A program made the position numbers and the translations under genes. From Ferruginibacter sp. (lineage in GTDB: Bacteria > Bacteroidota > Bacteroidia > Chitinophagales > Chitinophagaceae), in contig JABFRP010000003.1 of assembly GCA_013141115.1 (NCBI GenBank), forward strand, positions 248,001-312,000: DNA of 64,000 nucleotides, read 5' to 3'. Shown in pieces: positions 16,330 through 25,039 of this stretch (position 1 is its first letter; each line of letters begins with the position of its first letter). The notes below the pieces were generated by a model, which worked only from the letters and a program-made list of their open reading frames with translations, ran no database searches and was not told the DNA's origin.

Positions 16330-17964
16330 ATGCAATACGGAGATTTTTATTACCCCATGCCTGCAAATGAGCCAGTACTTTCTTACGCTCCCGGTTCGGC
16401 AGAAAAGAAAAGATTAAAAGAAGTTTTAGCGGAGTTAAAAAAAGAAAAAATTGATGTACCCATGTACATTGGTGGAGAAGAAGTGAGAACAGGAAAAACG
16501 CTGGAGCTTCGTCCACCGCACGAACGTACACACTTACTGGGGCAATTTCATATTGGCGATGCCAAACATGTAACCAAAGCAATAAATGCAGCACTAAAAG
16601 TAAAAGATAAATGGGCCAACATGAGTTGGGAAAACAGGGCCAATATTTTTTTAAAAGCGGCTGACCTGTTAGCCACAAAATACCGACCTTATATTAATGC
16701 TACTACCATGCTGGGGCAAAGTAAAAATGCCTTTCAGGCAGAAATAGATGCAGCATGTGAGCTGATAGATTTTCTAAAATTCAACGTTCATTTTTTAAGC
16801 GATATTTACCGCCAGCAACCCATTAGTGGCGCTGGTATGAATAATAGGATGGAATACCGTCCGCTGGAAGGATTTGTATTTGCATTAACGCCGTTTAATT
16901 TTACAGCCATAGGCGGTAACCTTCCTACATCGGCTGCCATGTGCGGTAATGTGGTAGTTTGGAAATGTGCCAATACACAGGTGTACAGCGCACAAATGTT
17001 CATGCGTATTTTAAAAGAAGCTGGTTTGCCTGATGGTGTTATCAATTTAATTTTTGTAGATGGCCCAACAGCCGGTGATGTGATATTTAATCATCCCGAT
17101 TTTGCAGGTATACATTTTACAGGCAGCACAGGTGTATTTAATTTTATGTGGAAAACGATCGGTGCTAATATGAGCATGTATAAATCTTACCCACGCATTG
17201 TTGGCGAAACCGGCGGTAAAGATTTTGTAATTGCACATAAATCTGCCAACCCCGATGTGGTGGTTGCAGCCCTTGCCCGTGGTGCATTTGAATACCAGGG
17301 ACAAAAATGTTCTGCGGCTTCAAGAGCTTATATACCTTCTAACATTGCTGCAGAAGTAAAAAAGAAATTGGTTGCCGAAATTAAAACCATGAAAATGGGT
17401 ACTGTGGAAGACTTTACCAATTTTGTAAATGCAGTAATTGACGAAAAAAGCTTTGATAAATTAGAAAGTTATATAAAGCTGGCCAGGAAAAGAGACAGTA
17501 ATGCAAAAGTAATTGTTGGAGGTAAATGCGATAAAACAGAAGGCTTCTTTATTGAACCAACTGTAATTGAAACCACCGACCCCAATTATATTACCATGTG
17601 CGAAGAGTTGTTTGGCCCGGTGCTTACCCTATATGTTTATGACGAAAATAAATTTGAGGAAGCATTGAAACTGGTGGACAGCACTTCTCCTTATGCATTA
17701 ACCGGCGCAGTAATAGCACAAGACCGTTATGCAGTAGAACTGGCCACTAACAAACTTCGCAACAGTGCCGGTAATTTTTATATCAACGATAAACCAACCG
17801 GAGCGGTAGTGGGGCAGCAACCATTTGGCGGTGCAAGAGCAAGCGGTACCAATGATAAAGCGGGTTCTATATTAAATTTATACCGTTGGTTAAGTGCAAG
17901 AACTATAAAAGAAACTTTTAATCCCCCAACAGACTATCGTTATGCGTTTTTGCAGGAAAAATAA
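16330..17964 (+). CDS. pruA: L-glutamate gamma-semialdehyde (P5C) dehydrogenase
   Basis: A 544-residue aldehyde dehydrogenase that oxidises glutamate semialdehyde to glutamate in proline breakdown. The catalytic Cys is in EYQGQKCSAASRAYIP near residue 323 and the general-base Glu in IVGETGGKDFVI near residue 290. FALTPFNFTAIGGNLP marks the P5CDH branch, and INDKPTGAVVGQQPFGGARASGTNDKAG is matched in parts near the C-terminus. Length fits the single-function enzyme (no PutA proline dehydrogenase domain). Confidence 0.94.
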   Translation: MQYGDFYYPMPANEPVLSYAPGSAEKKRLKEVLAELKKEKIDVPMYIGGEEVRTGKTLELRPPHERTHLLGQFHIGDAKHVTKAINAALKVKDKWANMSWENRANIFLKAADLLATKYRPYINATTMLGQSKNAFQAEIDAACELIDFLKFNVHFLSDIYRQQPISGAGMNNRMEYRPLEGFVFALTPFNFTAIGGNLPTSAAMCGNVVVWKCANTQVYSAQMFMRILKEAGLPDGVINLIFVDGPTAGDVIFNHPDFAGIHFTGSTGVFNFMWKTIGANMSMYKSYPRIVGETGGKDFVIAHKSANPDVVVAALARGAFEYQGQKCSAASRAYIPSNIAAEVKKKLVAEIKTMKMGTVEDFTNFVNAVIDEKSFDKLESYIKLARKRDSNAKVIVGGKCDKTEGFFIEPTVIETTDPNYITMCEELFGPVLTLYVYDENKFEEALKLVDSTSPYALTGAVIAQDRYAVELATNKLRNSAGNFYINDKPTGAVVGQQPFGGARASGTNDKAGSILNLYRWLSARTIKETFNPPTDYRYAFLQEK

Positions 17965-17973
17965 TAACTGGTT

Positions 17974-18606
17974 ATGAAATATTATTGGTTGTTTTTGTGT
18001 TTTGCATTTTTTAATAAAAGTTATTCTCAAAATACATACTCTATTACGTATAAAGATTATGGAAGCAGTGATAGCCCGACTTTTGTTTCATTTGGAGGCA
18101 ATACAATGGCTATGAAAAAGTTTCAATATAAACTGATATTTAATGATACACTAGCCATTTCTTATTTTGTAATTGACAAAAAAGATGAAGCAGTAGAGAA
18201 TAACTCTGTAGGGCAAAAAATCACACATCATTCAACCTATTTCTTTAAGAATGTGAATACTTATTTTCATGGGGTAGCTCTTACTAAAAGGAAAACCTAT
18301 TTCATAAAGGATGTCTCAAAATTCAATAACTGGATTTTATTGGATTCGCTTAAACTTATTTTAAATCATAATTGCAAACTAGCTTACCAGATTACAGCAC
18401 AAAGTGATACTTTGGTTGCCTGGTATACTAATGATATTCCTTATGGGTATGGATTTAATGATTTCAATAACTTACCAGGGCTTGTGCTGGAGTCTATTTC
18501 GCAGATTCACAAAAGGCATTTGATAGCTACTAAAATAGAACAGGTTAATATCGGCCTTCGTTTTCCAGAAAATCCTAAAATTGTAATGAGTACAAAATCT
18601 AAATAA
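17974..18606 (+). CDS. GLPGLI-family exported protein
   Basis: A 210-residue protein with signal peptide residues 1-18 (ending KSYSQ). The name-giving motif appears as NNLPGLVLES near residue 168, preceded by AWYTNDIPYGYGFNDF, typical of GLPGLI proteins of Bacteroidota. Function unknown; many family members are thought to act at the envelope. It starts 9 bp after the pruA stop. Confidence 0.8.
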   Translation: MKYYWLFLCFAFFNKSYSQNTYSITYKDYGSSDSPTFVSFGGNTMAMKKFQYKLIFNDTLAISYFVIDKKDEAVENNSVGQKITHHSTYFFKNVNTYFHGVALTKRKTYFIKDVSKFNNWILLDSLKLILNHNCKLAYQITAQSDTLVAWYTNDIPYGYGFNDFNNLPGLVLESISQIHKRHLIATKIEQVNIGLRFPENPKIVMSTKSK

Positions 18607-18663
18607 TAGGGAACTTTTTTTATCAAAGAATAACAGATAAATTCGCTTTGTAAATATTTTATT

Positions 18664-19173
18664 TTGAAAATCATTTTAGATAAACAACAATTACATCTCA
18701 CCATCTCCCGGTTGGCACACCAGCTTTTAGAAAATCATTTAAATTTAAATGATGTGGTTTTTATTGGATTGCAACCACGGGGTATAAGAGTCAGCAATAT
18801 GGTAATTGAAAATATCCGTAATCTTTATCCTGCAGAAAAAGTGCAATACGGATTATTAGATATTACTTTTTACCGTGATGATATACGTGATGAATTACAT
18901 GTAGCCAATAAAACAGAGATACCATTTTCTATAGAAGGGAAAAAAGTAATTTTAATTGATGATGTATTGTACACCGGCCGCACCATCAGGGCGGCACTGG
19001 ATGCTTTACAGGATTTTGGCCGTCCGCAAAAAGTGGAGCTTTGTGTATTGGTGGATAGAAGATTCAACAGAGAATTACCTATACAGCCGGATTACTGTGG
19101 TAAAGCCATTGATACGGTTATTTCTCAAAAAGTAAAAGTTGAATGGGAGAGAGAAGAAGTGGTGCTTTATTAA
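18664..19173 (+). CDS. pyrR: PyrR-type phosphoribosyltransferase / pyr regulator
   Basis: A 169-residue PRTase-fold protein with the PRPP-binding loop VILIDDVLYTGRTIRAALDAL near residue 95, FIGLQPRGIRVSN near 31 and LDITFYRDDIRD near 67, all typical of PyrR. PyrR has uracil phosphoribosyltransferase activity and, in some bacteria, binds pyr mRNA. The start is TTG at 18664; no ATG precedes the conserved region. It lies upstream of pyrB, but no PyrR-binding loop was found in the leader. Confidence 0.88.
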   Translation: MKIILDKQQLHLTISRLAHQLLENHLNLNDVVFIGLQPRGIRVSNMVIENIRNLYPAEKVQYGLLDITFYRDDIRDELHVANKTEIPFSIEGKKVILIDDVLYTGRTIRAALDALQDFGRPQKVELCVLVDRRFNRELPIQPDYCGKAIDTVISQKVKVEWEREEVVLY

Positions 19174-19344
19174 TGAATAATGATTTAGTGAATAATGGAT
19201 AATACCTTTAACTTGGGGTATCTGCTAAAGTTAAAATGTTATGTATTGAAAAAAATATTCATTATCCATTAACCGATTATCCATTAAAAGATTGTTCATT
19301 TTTAATTATTCAATTATCCATTATTACTTTAACTTCGCTGCTTA
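19174..19344. repeat. Mosaic inverted-word spacer between pyrR and pyrB
   Basis: The 171-bp spacer is built from short recurring words. Forms of AATGAATAATG and GAATAATGGATAAT in the first 40 bp are answered by ATTCATTATCCATTA and CAATTATCCATTATTA in the last 80 bp in inverted orientation. Long imperfect hairpins are possible. No gene is visible. Confidence 0.6.
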
Positions 19345-20271
19345 ATGCAACTATCTACTAAACACTTATTAGGCATTAAAGATCTCATTCCTCAGGATAT
19401 TTCTCTTATTTTATCTACTGCCACAGAATTTAAAGGGGTTTTACAACGACCGGTTAAAAAAGTACCTTCTTTACGGGATGTAATGATCGTAAATTTATTT
19501 TACGAAAATTCTACACGTACAAGGATATCTTTTGAACTGGCCGAAAAAAGATTAAGTGCTGATACGATTAATTTTACAGCTTCAGGTTCATCAGCTGCAA
19601 AAGGCGAAACACTTTTAGATACGGTAAATAATATATTAAGCATGAAGGTAGATATGGTGGTAATGCGCCATAGTGCCAGCGGCGCACCTCACTTTTTAGC
19701 CAAGCATATTCCGGCGGCTATTGTAAATGCCGGCGATGGAATTAATGAACATCCTACACAAGCTTTACTGGATGCGTTTTCAATACAGGAAAAATTAGGA
19801 ACACTCGAAGGAAAGAAGATCGTTTTAATTGGCGATATCATGCATTCCCGTGTGGCATTAAGTAATATTTATCTATTAAAAAAGATGGGTGCCGAAGTAA
19901 TGGTTGCCGGCCCGCCAACATTGATACCCAAATACATCAACGAAGCGTTAGGAGTAAAAGTAGAGTATAATTTAAAGAAAGCTTTAGAGTGGTGTGATGT
20001 GGCAAATGTATTACGCATTCAATTGGAACGCCAGAACCAGGTTCTATTTTCTTCATTAAGAGAATATAATTTAGCTTACGGGGTAAGCAGAAAATTACTG
20101 GATGGTTTAAAAAAGGAAATTGTAATTATGCATCCGGGACCAATTAACCGTGGTGTAGAAATTGACAGTGATGTGGCTGATAGTAATCAATCTATCATTT
20201 TACAACAGGTTGAAAATGGTGTAGCAGTAAGAATGGCAGTATTGTATCTTTTGTCGGGCAGAAAATCTTAA
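19345..20271 (+). CDS. pyrB: Aspartate carbamoyltransferase catalytic subunit
   Basis: A 308-residue enzyme joining carbamoyl phosphate and aspartate in pyrimidine synthesis. The carbamoyl-phosphate loop is FYENSTRTRISFELAEKRL near residue 51, then MRHSASGAPHFLAKH and the conserved GDGINEHPTQALLDAF near 131. The C-terminal MHPGPINRGVEIDSDVAD is also typical. Normal length. There is no adjacent pyrI regulatory subunit. Confidence 0.95.
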   Translation: MQLSTKHLLGIKDLIPQDISLILSTATEFKGVLQRPVKKVPSLRDVMIVNLFYENSTRTRISFELAEKRLSADTINFTASGSSAAKGETLLDTVNNILSMKVDMVVMRHSASGAPHFLAKHIPAAIVNAGDGINEHPTQALLDAFSIQEKLGTLEGKKIVLIGDIMHSRVALSNIYLLKKMGAEVMVAGPPTLIPKYINEALGVKVEYNLKKALEWCDVANVLRIQLERQNQVLFSSLREYNLAYGVSRKLLDGLKKEIVIMHPGPINRGVEIDSDVADSNQSIILQQVENGVAVRMAVLYLLSGRKS

Positions 20272-20369
20272 ACAATTTTAGATTTTAGATTGACGATTGC
20301 AGATCTAAAAAACTGTAGATTGCTTAATTAAAACTAAAATCTGAAATCATAAATCTAAAATCGTCAACG
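20272..20369. repeat. Mosaic inverted-word spacer between pyrB and coaD
   Basis: Starts with TTTTAGATTTTAGATTGACG and ends with the answering ATAAATCTAAAATCGTCAAC. The middle contains GCAGATCTAAAA, a word shared with the coaE-yajC spacer at 47430-47500. The whole spacer can fold into one imperfect hairpin. Confidence 0.6.
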
Positions 20370-20849
20370 ATGTCTCGTATATGTTTATTCCCCGGAACAT
20401 TTGATCCTGTAACGCTTGGGCACATTGATATTATAGACAGGGCATTGCCGCTGTTTGATAAATTAGTGATTGGTATTGGCCGCAATGTAAACAAAGCGCC
20501 TATGTTTAGTGAAGAGCTGAGGTTGCAATGGTTAAGAGAAATCTATAAAGACAACCCCAAAGTAGAAGCAATTATGTATGATGGTTTAACCGTAGATTGC
20601 TGCGAAAGTGTGGGTGCCAATTTTATTTTAAGGGGTATCCGTTACGTTAACGATTTTGAATACGAAAAAGCCATTGCAGATATGAATCGTAGCCTAGATG
20701 GCCATATCGAAACAGTATTTCTTACCTGTCTTCCACAGTTTACCTCGGTAGCATCCACATTGGTAAGGGATGTATTACGCAATGGGGGCGATGTATCGCA
20801 ATTTTTGCCCGAAGCTGTAAATCTTTCTATAAAAAAAGGTATTCAATAA
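20370..20849 (+). CDS. coaD: Phosphopantetheine adenylyltransferase
   Basis: A 159-residue nucleotidyltransferase catalysing the fourth step of CoA synthesis. LFPGTFDPVTLGHIDII near residue 6 holds the TxGH variant of the HxGH motif. NFILRGIRYVNDFEYE near 88 and the late FTSVASTLVRDV are diagnostic. Normal length. Its stop overlaps the next start by one base (TAATG). Confidence 0.95.
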   Translation: MSRICLFPGTFDPVTLGHIDIIDRALPLFDKLVIGIGRNVNKAPMFSEELRLQWLREIYKDNPKVEAIMYDGLTVDCCESVGANFILRGIRYVNDFEYEKAIADMNRSLDGHIETVFLTCLPQFTSVASTLVRDVLRNGGDVSQFLPEAVNLSIKKGIQ

Positions 20850-21283
20850 TGCCCATCTGGTTTAATAAATCACTGTCGCTGCCGGATATACAACCACTTG
20901 GCCCCAATACAATGGGTGAGCATTTAGGAATGGAGTGGGTGGCTGTTGGAGATGATTTTTTAAAGATGAAAATGCCTGTAGATAACCGCACCAAACAACC
21001 TTATGGATTGTTACATGGCGGTGCAAGTTGCGCCCTGGCAGAAACTATTGGCAGTGTAGCTTCTCATTTTGTAATTGACCCGGATAAATTTATTTGTGTT
21101 GGCCTGGAAATAAATGCCAATCATATACGCAGCGCCAGAAGTGGATTTGTGATGGCCACCTGCACTCCTTTACATATTGGCTCCTCCACGCATGTTTGGG
21201 ATATAAAAATTCATGATGAAAGAGAAAAATTGGTATGCATAAGCAGGTTGACTGTGGCCATTTTAAAAAAGCCACAGCCCTAA
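20849..21283 (+). CDS. PaaI-like hotdog thioesterase
   Basis: A 144-residue hotdog-fold protein. The motif YGLLHGGASCALAETIGSVAS near residue 51 is the PaaI/YbgC-type acyl-CoA thioesterase signature. The length and single-domain layout fit MenI/YdiI-type or related enzymes. The start overlaps the coaD stop, implying translational coupling with a CoA biosynthesis gene. Substrate undetermined. Confidence 0.85.
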   Translation: MPIWFNKSLSLPDIQPLGPNTMGEHLGMEWVAVGDDFLKMKMPVDNRTKQPYGLLHGGASCALAETIGSVASHFVIDPDKFICVGLEINANHIRSARSGFVMATCTPLHIGSSTHVWDIKIHDEREKLVCISRLTVAILKKPQP

Positions 21284-21296
21284 ATCTGTAAACCAA

Positions 21297-21926
21297 TTAT
21301 GGTTCATCAAAAAAAGTGCTCAAAATATCCTTTATCGACGGGTAAGTATTGGTCATAGGCTCCTTAATATTTTTTGTAGTTACCCATTTAATTGCCGTAA
21401 TATCTTCCTCTGTTTGCGGTATTAAATTTTGCTCTTTGGGGCAGGTCATATAATACCAGTGCGTAATTTTTAAAAAATGTTTACCAAATGCATCGTATGT
21501 GTGATAGGTTTCTCCCACTTTTTTTTTGAGTTTCAGTTTAGTAACACCGGTTTCTTCTTCCACTTCTCTTAATGCGCATTCATCAGCTTTTTCTCCTTTT
21601 TCCATCTTGCCTTTGGGTAAATCCCATTTATCCAGCCTGTATATAAATAGCAACTCTTTTTTATTATTTTGTACAATACCGCCTGCGGCCTCAATTAAAG
21701 TAAAGTTTTTGAAAAACACTTTTTTAAGTGCCTCCAGGTCTTTATTCCACAATACTCCTGCATGAAATTCTTCTTTTTTTATTTCGTGTAACAGCGATTT
21801 TATGGCAGGATTGGTGATCTCATCCACAAATACCGCATCGGGGTGATGCAATATTTCACTCAGTTCTTTGTTCATATCATCGCAAAGAAAAACAGGTTTA
21901 TCGCCAAAGTATATCTTGATGTGCAT
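21297..21926 (-). CDS. NUDIX hydrolase
   Basis: A 209-residue protein with the Nudix box GKMEKGEKADECALREVEEETGV near residue 120 (GX5EX7REVXEEXGU, all key residues present). An N-terminal extension of about 75 residues precedes the domain. Nudix enzymes cleave nucleoside diphosphates linked to other moieties; this substrate is unknown. It is convergent with the thioesterase gene and divergent from pyrE. Confidence 0.87.
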   Translation of the reverse strand: MHIKIYFGDKPVFLCDDMNKELSEILHHPDAVFVDEITNPAIKSLLHEIKKEEFHAGVLWNKDLEALKKVFFKNFTLIEAAGGIVQNNKKELLFIYRLDKWDLPKGKMEKGEKADECALREVEEETGVTKLKLKKKVGETYHTYDAFGKHFLKITHWYYMTCPKEQNLIPQTEEDITAIKWVTTKNIKEPMTNTYPSIKDILSTFFDEP

Positions 21927-21969
21927 AATAATATTTTAGGGTTTAAATTTCAAAGTTCAAATTTGCATT

Positions 21970-22602
21970 ATGACAAACGAAAAAGCCGTTGCTGAAAAGC
22001 TCTTACAAATTAATGCAATTAAGTTAAGTCCGCAACAACCTTTTACATGGGCAAGCGGATGGAAAAGCCCTATTTACTGCGATAACCGTAAAGTATTATC
22101 TTTTCCCTTTATCCGTGATTTTATTAAAAGCGAAATGTGCAGTGTAATATTTGAAAAATTTCCTGAAGCAGCTATTTTAGCCGGGGTAGCTACAGCCGGT
22201 ATTGCATGGGGCGCCATGGCTGCCGACCAGCTTAAATTACCTTATGTATATGTAAGACCAAAGCCTAAAGAACACGGATTAGGTAATCAAATAGAAGGCC
22301 ACCTGGAAAAAGGACTGAAAGTGGTGGTAATAGAAGACCTGATATCAACCGGAAAAAGCAGCTTACAGGTATGTGATGTACTTAAAGCGGCAGAAGTAGA
22401 GATTATAGGTATGGTATCAATTTTCACCTATGGCTTTACTGTTGCAGATAAAGCTTTTGAAGCTGCAGGAATACCATATTATTCTTTAACTAATTACCCA
22501 ACGCTGATTGATTTGGCTATAGAAAAAGGGATTGTTTCTCCGGATCAACAAAAAACCTTGTTAAACTGGAGTACCGATCCGGCAAATTGGTTAGGGAATT
22601 AA
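21970..22602 (+). CDS. pyrE: Orotate phosphoribosyltransferase
   Basis: A 210-residue enzyme making OMP from orotate and PRPP. The N-terminal PFTWASGWKSPIYCDNRKVLSFP is characteristic, AGVATAGIAWGAMAAD follows, and the PRPP loop VVVIEDLISTGKSSLQ is near residue 118. Normal length. CAAATTTG near the start is one base off a -7 box. Confidence 0.95.
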   Translation: MTNEKAVAEKLLQINAIKLSPQQPFTWASGWKSPIYCDNRKVLSFPFIRDFIKSEMCSVIFEKFPEAAILAGVATAGIAWGAMAADQLKLPYVYVRPKPKEHGLGNQIEGHLEKGLKVVVIEDLISTGKSSLQVCDVLKAAEVEIIGMVSIFTYGFTVADKAFEAAGIPYYSLTNYPTLIDLAIEKGIVSPDQQKTLLNWSTDPANWLGN

Positions 22603-22626
22603 TAACTTTAGTTTAAAATAAATTAC

Positions 22627-22995
22627 ATGAAAAAATTGTTACTCGGTATGGTTATTTCCTGCTTTGCATTAGCCAGCCAGGCCCAAATAAAAGTAAAAGA
22701 CAAAGCTGTAATTACCCTGCCTACGCTTCAACCTTGTGAGCAATGTAAGGAGCAAATCGAGTTTTTTATCAGTAAAACGGATGGGGTAATTTCAGTAAAA
22801 GTAGATTTGAAAAGAAAAACTGCAACCATAGCCTGGCTTACCGACAGAACCAATAAAGAGTATTTGAAAACAGCCATTGCTAATTTAGGCTTTGCTGCAG
22901 ATGATATTGAAGCGGAAGAATTTGCCTATAAAAGGTTGCCGGCTTGTTGCAAAAAACCGGTAGAAGCACCTAAACCTGCAACGCCAAAAGGATAA
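22627..22995 (+). CDS. Exported heavy-metal-associated (HMA) domain protein
   Basis: A 122-residue protein with signal peptide (ending ASQAQ) and one ferredoxin-like HMA domain. The metal-site loop is PCEQCKEQIEFF (CxxC), and FAADDIEAEEF follows the fourth strand. A second cysteine pair, PACCKKP, is near the C-terminus, followed by a proline-rich tail. Probably a periplasmic copper- or heavy-metal-binding protein. It sits 24 bp after pyrE. Confidence 0.78.
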   Translation: MKKLLLGMVISCFALASQAQIKVKDKAVITLPTLQPCEQCKEQIEFFISKTDGVISVKVDLKRKTATIAWLTDRTNKEYLKTAIANLGFAADDIEAEEFAYKRLPACCKKPVEAPKPATPKG

Positions 22996-23014
22996 AAAAA
23001 CTGACAAGTATATT

Positions 23015-23046
23015 AAAAGCACCAGCAAAAACTGGTGCTTTTTTAT
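23015..23046. terminator. Bidirectional intrinsic terminator
   Basis: Perfect 11-bp stem AAAAGCACCAG / CTGGTGCTTTT with a 6-nt loop, and T-runs on both strands. It lies between the convergent HMA and LEA14-like genes. Confidence 0.9.
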
Positions 23047-23050
23047 TTTT

Positions 23051-23509
23051 TCAGAAAGAAAATTTCTGCTTACCCTCGTAGTTTACATTGAAATTTTTGT
23101 AAACATTTGCCTTCCCCAACTTTACTTTTCCAACAACTCTTACCAAAACTTCTTTACCAAAAAGAGCAGGGATAGCATTTTTGTAAGCATTTTTCATGTC
23201 TACTTCAATGCTAAGGGGGAGCGTAAATTCCCCTCTTTTGGGAATATTTATTTGGTAATCCTGTGCTGTATGGCCAAGGTAATTGCTGTCTATAAAAATA
23301 TCCAGATCGGTGCGTTTTAACTGTAATCCAAAATTATTGGGGTTGTAATAAACAAGGTCAATTTTAAAAGTAGAGGAGGAGAAGCCCAGCTTTTCAGAAC
23401 TAAGGTTTTTAAAATCCCTGTATTCCAGTTCTTTCGGTTCACGACATGATGTCATAATAAGTAAAGCTGATAAAAAGATTAAAAGGAGAGAGGAGAGCTT
23501 AAAGGACAT
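23051..23509 (-). CDS. LEA14-like lipoprotein
   Basis: A 152-residue protein with a lipoprotein signal ending LLIMTSCRE (Cys near residue 22). The mature part has the LEA type 2 / WHy beta-sandwich pattern: KIDLVYYNPNNFGLQLKRTDLDIFID, then GEFTLPLSIEVDM. Such proteins are envelope-located and often stress-linked. The 1-kb spacer upstream holds no clear promoter for it. Confidence 0.72.
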   Translation of the reverse strand: MSFKLSSLLLIFLSALLIMTSCREPKELEYRDFKNLSSEKLGFSSSTFKIDLVYYNPNNFGLQLKRTDLDIFIDSNYLGHTAQDYQINIPKRGEFTLPLSIEVDMKNAYKNAIPALFGKEVLVRVVGKVKLGKANVYKNFNVNYEGKQKFSF

Positions 23510-24371
23510 AATACCTTATTCTTGGTTTAGCTTAATTGATTAAGCAAAGTAAGTTAAAATATGTTAATTAAAAGTATAAAATTTTGCTAAGTACATTAGT
23601 TAATGTGAATTATTTAAGGTCCAAAAGTTTAAAATGGATTTGTCAATTATTTTAGTAATTAAATTTAATACTAAATAATTGATAGATATAAAATTATATT
23701 CTTTATTTAATTATTTAAATTTAATAAATATTACCACAGCATCAAATAAAGGGAAGGGTAAAGTATATTATACTTGAAATTTAAATTTTATTATTTAACT
23801 AATTGATTAATATTTAATTATAAATTTTATTTGCTTTTTTATTTTATTAAAACTTCAATATTGCGTAAATTCCGCCTTTGTTCAGGTCCTACACATGGTC
23901 TTCTTACCAGCTTATTGTTATTTTGGAATCTATGATATGTTTATTAATTAAGTATTATTTACATTTGTCAATTTGCCTGAAAAAATGAAAACGCTAATAT
24001 GGCAGTTTTATAAACAGCTGTAGCAGGCTTAATTATTTGATAAGGTGATTAACCAGGGAGTACTTATTTACATTAAGGGAACTGCTAATAAAAGTAACTT
24101 TACTTAATACCAATTACGCTCAAATAGGTAAAATGAGCTTTTTCTTTACAATTTGGGATAGTAGATTTTCAATTTAATGTTGCAAAGGAAATACCACCCA
24201 ATTACATTCAATTATTCAAAAAAATAGCTGTATTTAAAGTTTTACGAAAGTTTTATTGCTGTAACGGTGAATATTTTTCAATTACAATATCGGTGAGTGG
24301 TAGAAATTATCAAACAAACGACCTGTAAACGTATTTTTCCTCTAAATGCAGTAAAATTACGGTTCTTAAAA
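23510..24371. other. Gene-free, very AT-rich spacer
   Basis: No open reading frame with coding character is visible on either strand. The first 350 bp are dominated by runs and short palindromes of A and T (for example ATTTAAATTTAATAAAT). The rest is less extreme and has no repeat, tRNA or terminator that I recognise. It leads into the promoter at 24372-24403. Confidence 0.6.
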
Positions 24372-24403
24372 TTTGCGGTTTCCGAAAATGCATATTATGT
24401 TTG
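24372..24403 (+). promoter_or_regulatory. Bacteroidota-type promoter of the 24.5-26.6 kb genes
   Basis: A -33 TTTG (24372-24375) and an exact -7 TATGTTTG (24396-24403) are separated by 20 bp, the classical spacing for the Bacteroidota primary sigma factor. The expected transcription start is near 24410, leaving a leader of about 140 nt before the ATG at 24551. This is the best promoter in the window. Confidence 0.75.
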
Positions 24404-24550
24404 TATCGAAATTATAAACGATCATTACCTCGGTTATTTATTCTTTCTAATCTGAAACCCAATCTTCCTCTTTAGAACCATCCAGGTTCAGGCAGTCTTA
24501 CCCCTGTCGAAATTTTGGAAAATATTTCTGAAACAACAAAACAAGAAAAA

Positions 24551-24940
24551 ATGAAAACTAATTTTACTTTAGTAACTAAAGCCGTATTTGTTATTTTATT
24601 CACTTTTGCATCTGCAACATCTTTCTCTAAACATATATTTACTTCCGGTTCGCCAATTATTAATTTAACAGCTAATGCTGATAGCAATAGTTTAGTAATT
24701 AATTGGAATATTTTACCTAACACTTCAACTAATTATTGCGAAGTGCAAGCCAGCGAAGACGGCATCACATTCACCACAATTGGGTTTGTAATGGGGGCCG
24801 ATCCTAAACAAACCAACAACACTTTTACTTTTAAGCAAAGCCTTAAAAAAATTAAACCGGGTAAAGTGTTCTTCAGGGTTTTAAACATAACTACTACCGA
24901 CAATGCTGTTGCAAGCAATGTTGTTAAGGTAAACCAGTAA
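24551..24940 (+). CDS. Small secreted FN3-like domain protein
   Basis: A 129-residue protein starting at ATG 24551 (twelve upstream in-frame codons precede the signal peptide and are unlikely). A signal peptide is followed by a single beta-sandwich domain: INWNILPNTSTNYCEVQASEDGITFTTIGFV resembles the FN3-like module found before T9SS sorting tails. It matches the same module in the next protein (residues near 255-330). No sorting tail is present, so it would end in the periplasm or leave by another route. Confidence 0.65.
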   Translation: MKTNFTLVTKAVFVILFTFASATSFSKHIFTSGSPIINLTANADSNSLVINWNILPNTSTNYCEVQASEDGITFTTIGFVMGADPKQTNNTFTFKQSLKKIKPGKVFFRVLNITTTDNAVASNVVKVNQ

Positions 24941-25039
24941 TTTTTCCGTCCAATTCAAATATCCTTGTGGCAAGATCAAAAGCAGTACTTACCCCTGCTT
25001 CTGACATCTGATTATTGTATAAATATTAAACACAAGAAA

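Noticed and set aside
23510-24371. Replication origin or phage attachment site in the AT-rich spacer
   Set aside because: No DnaA-box cluster, tRNA or direct-repeat pair is visible; AT-richness alone is not evidence.
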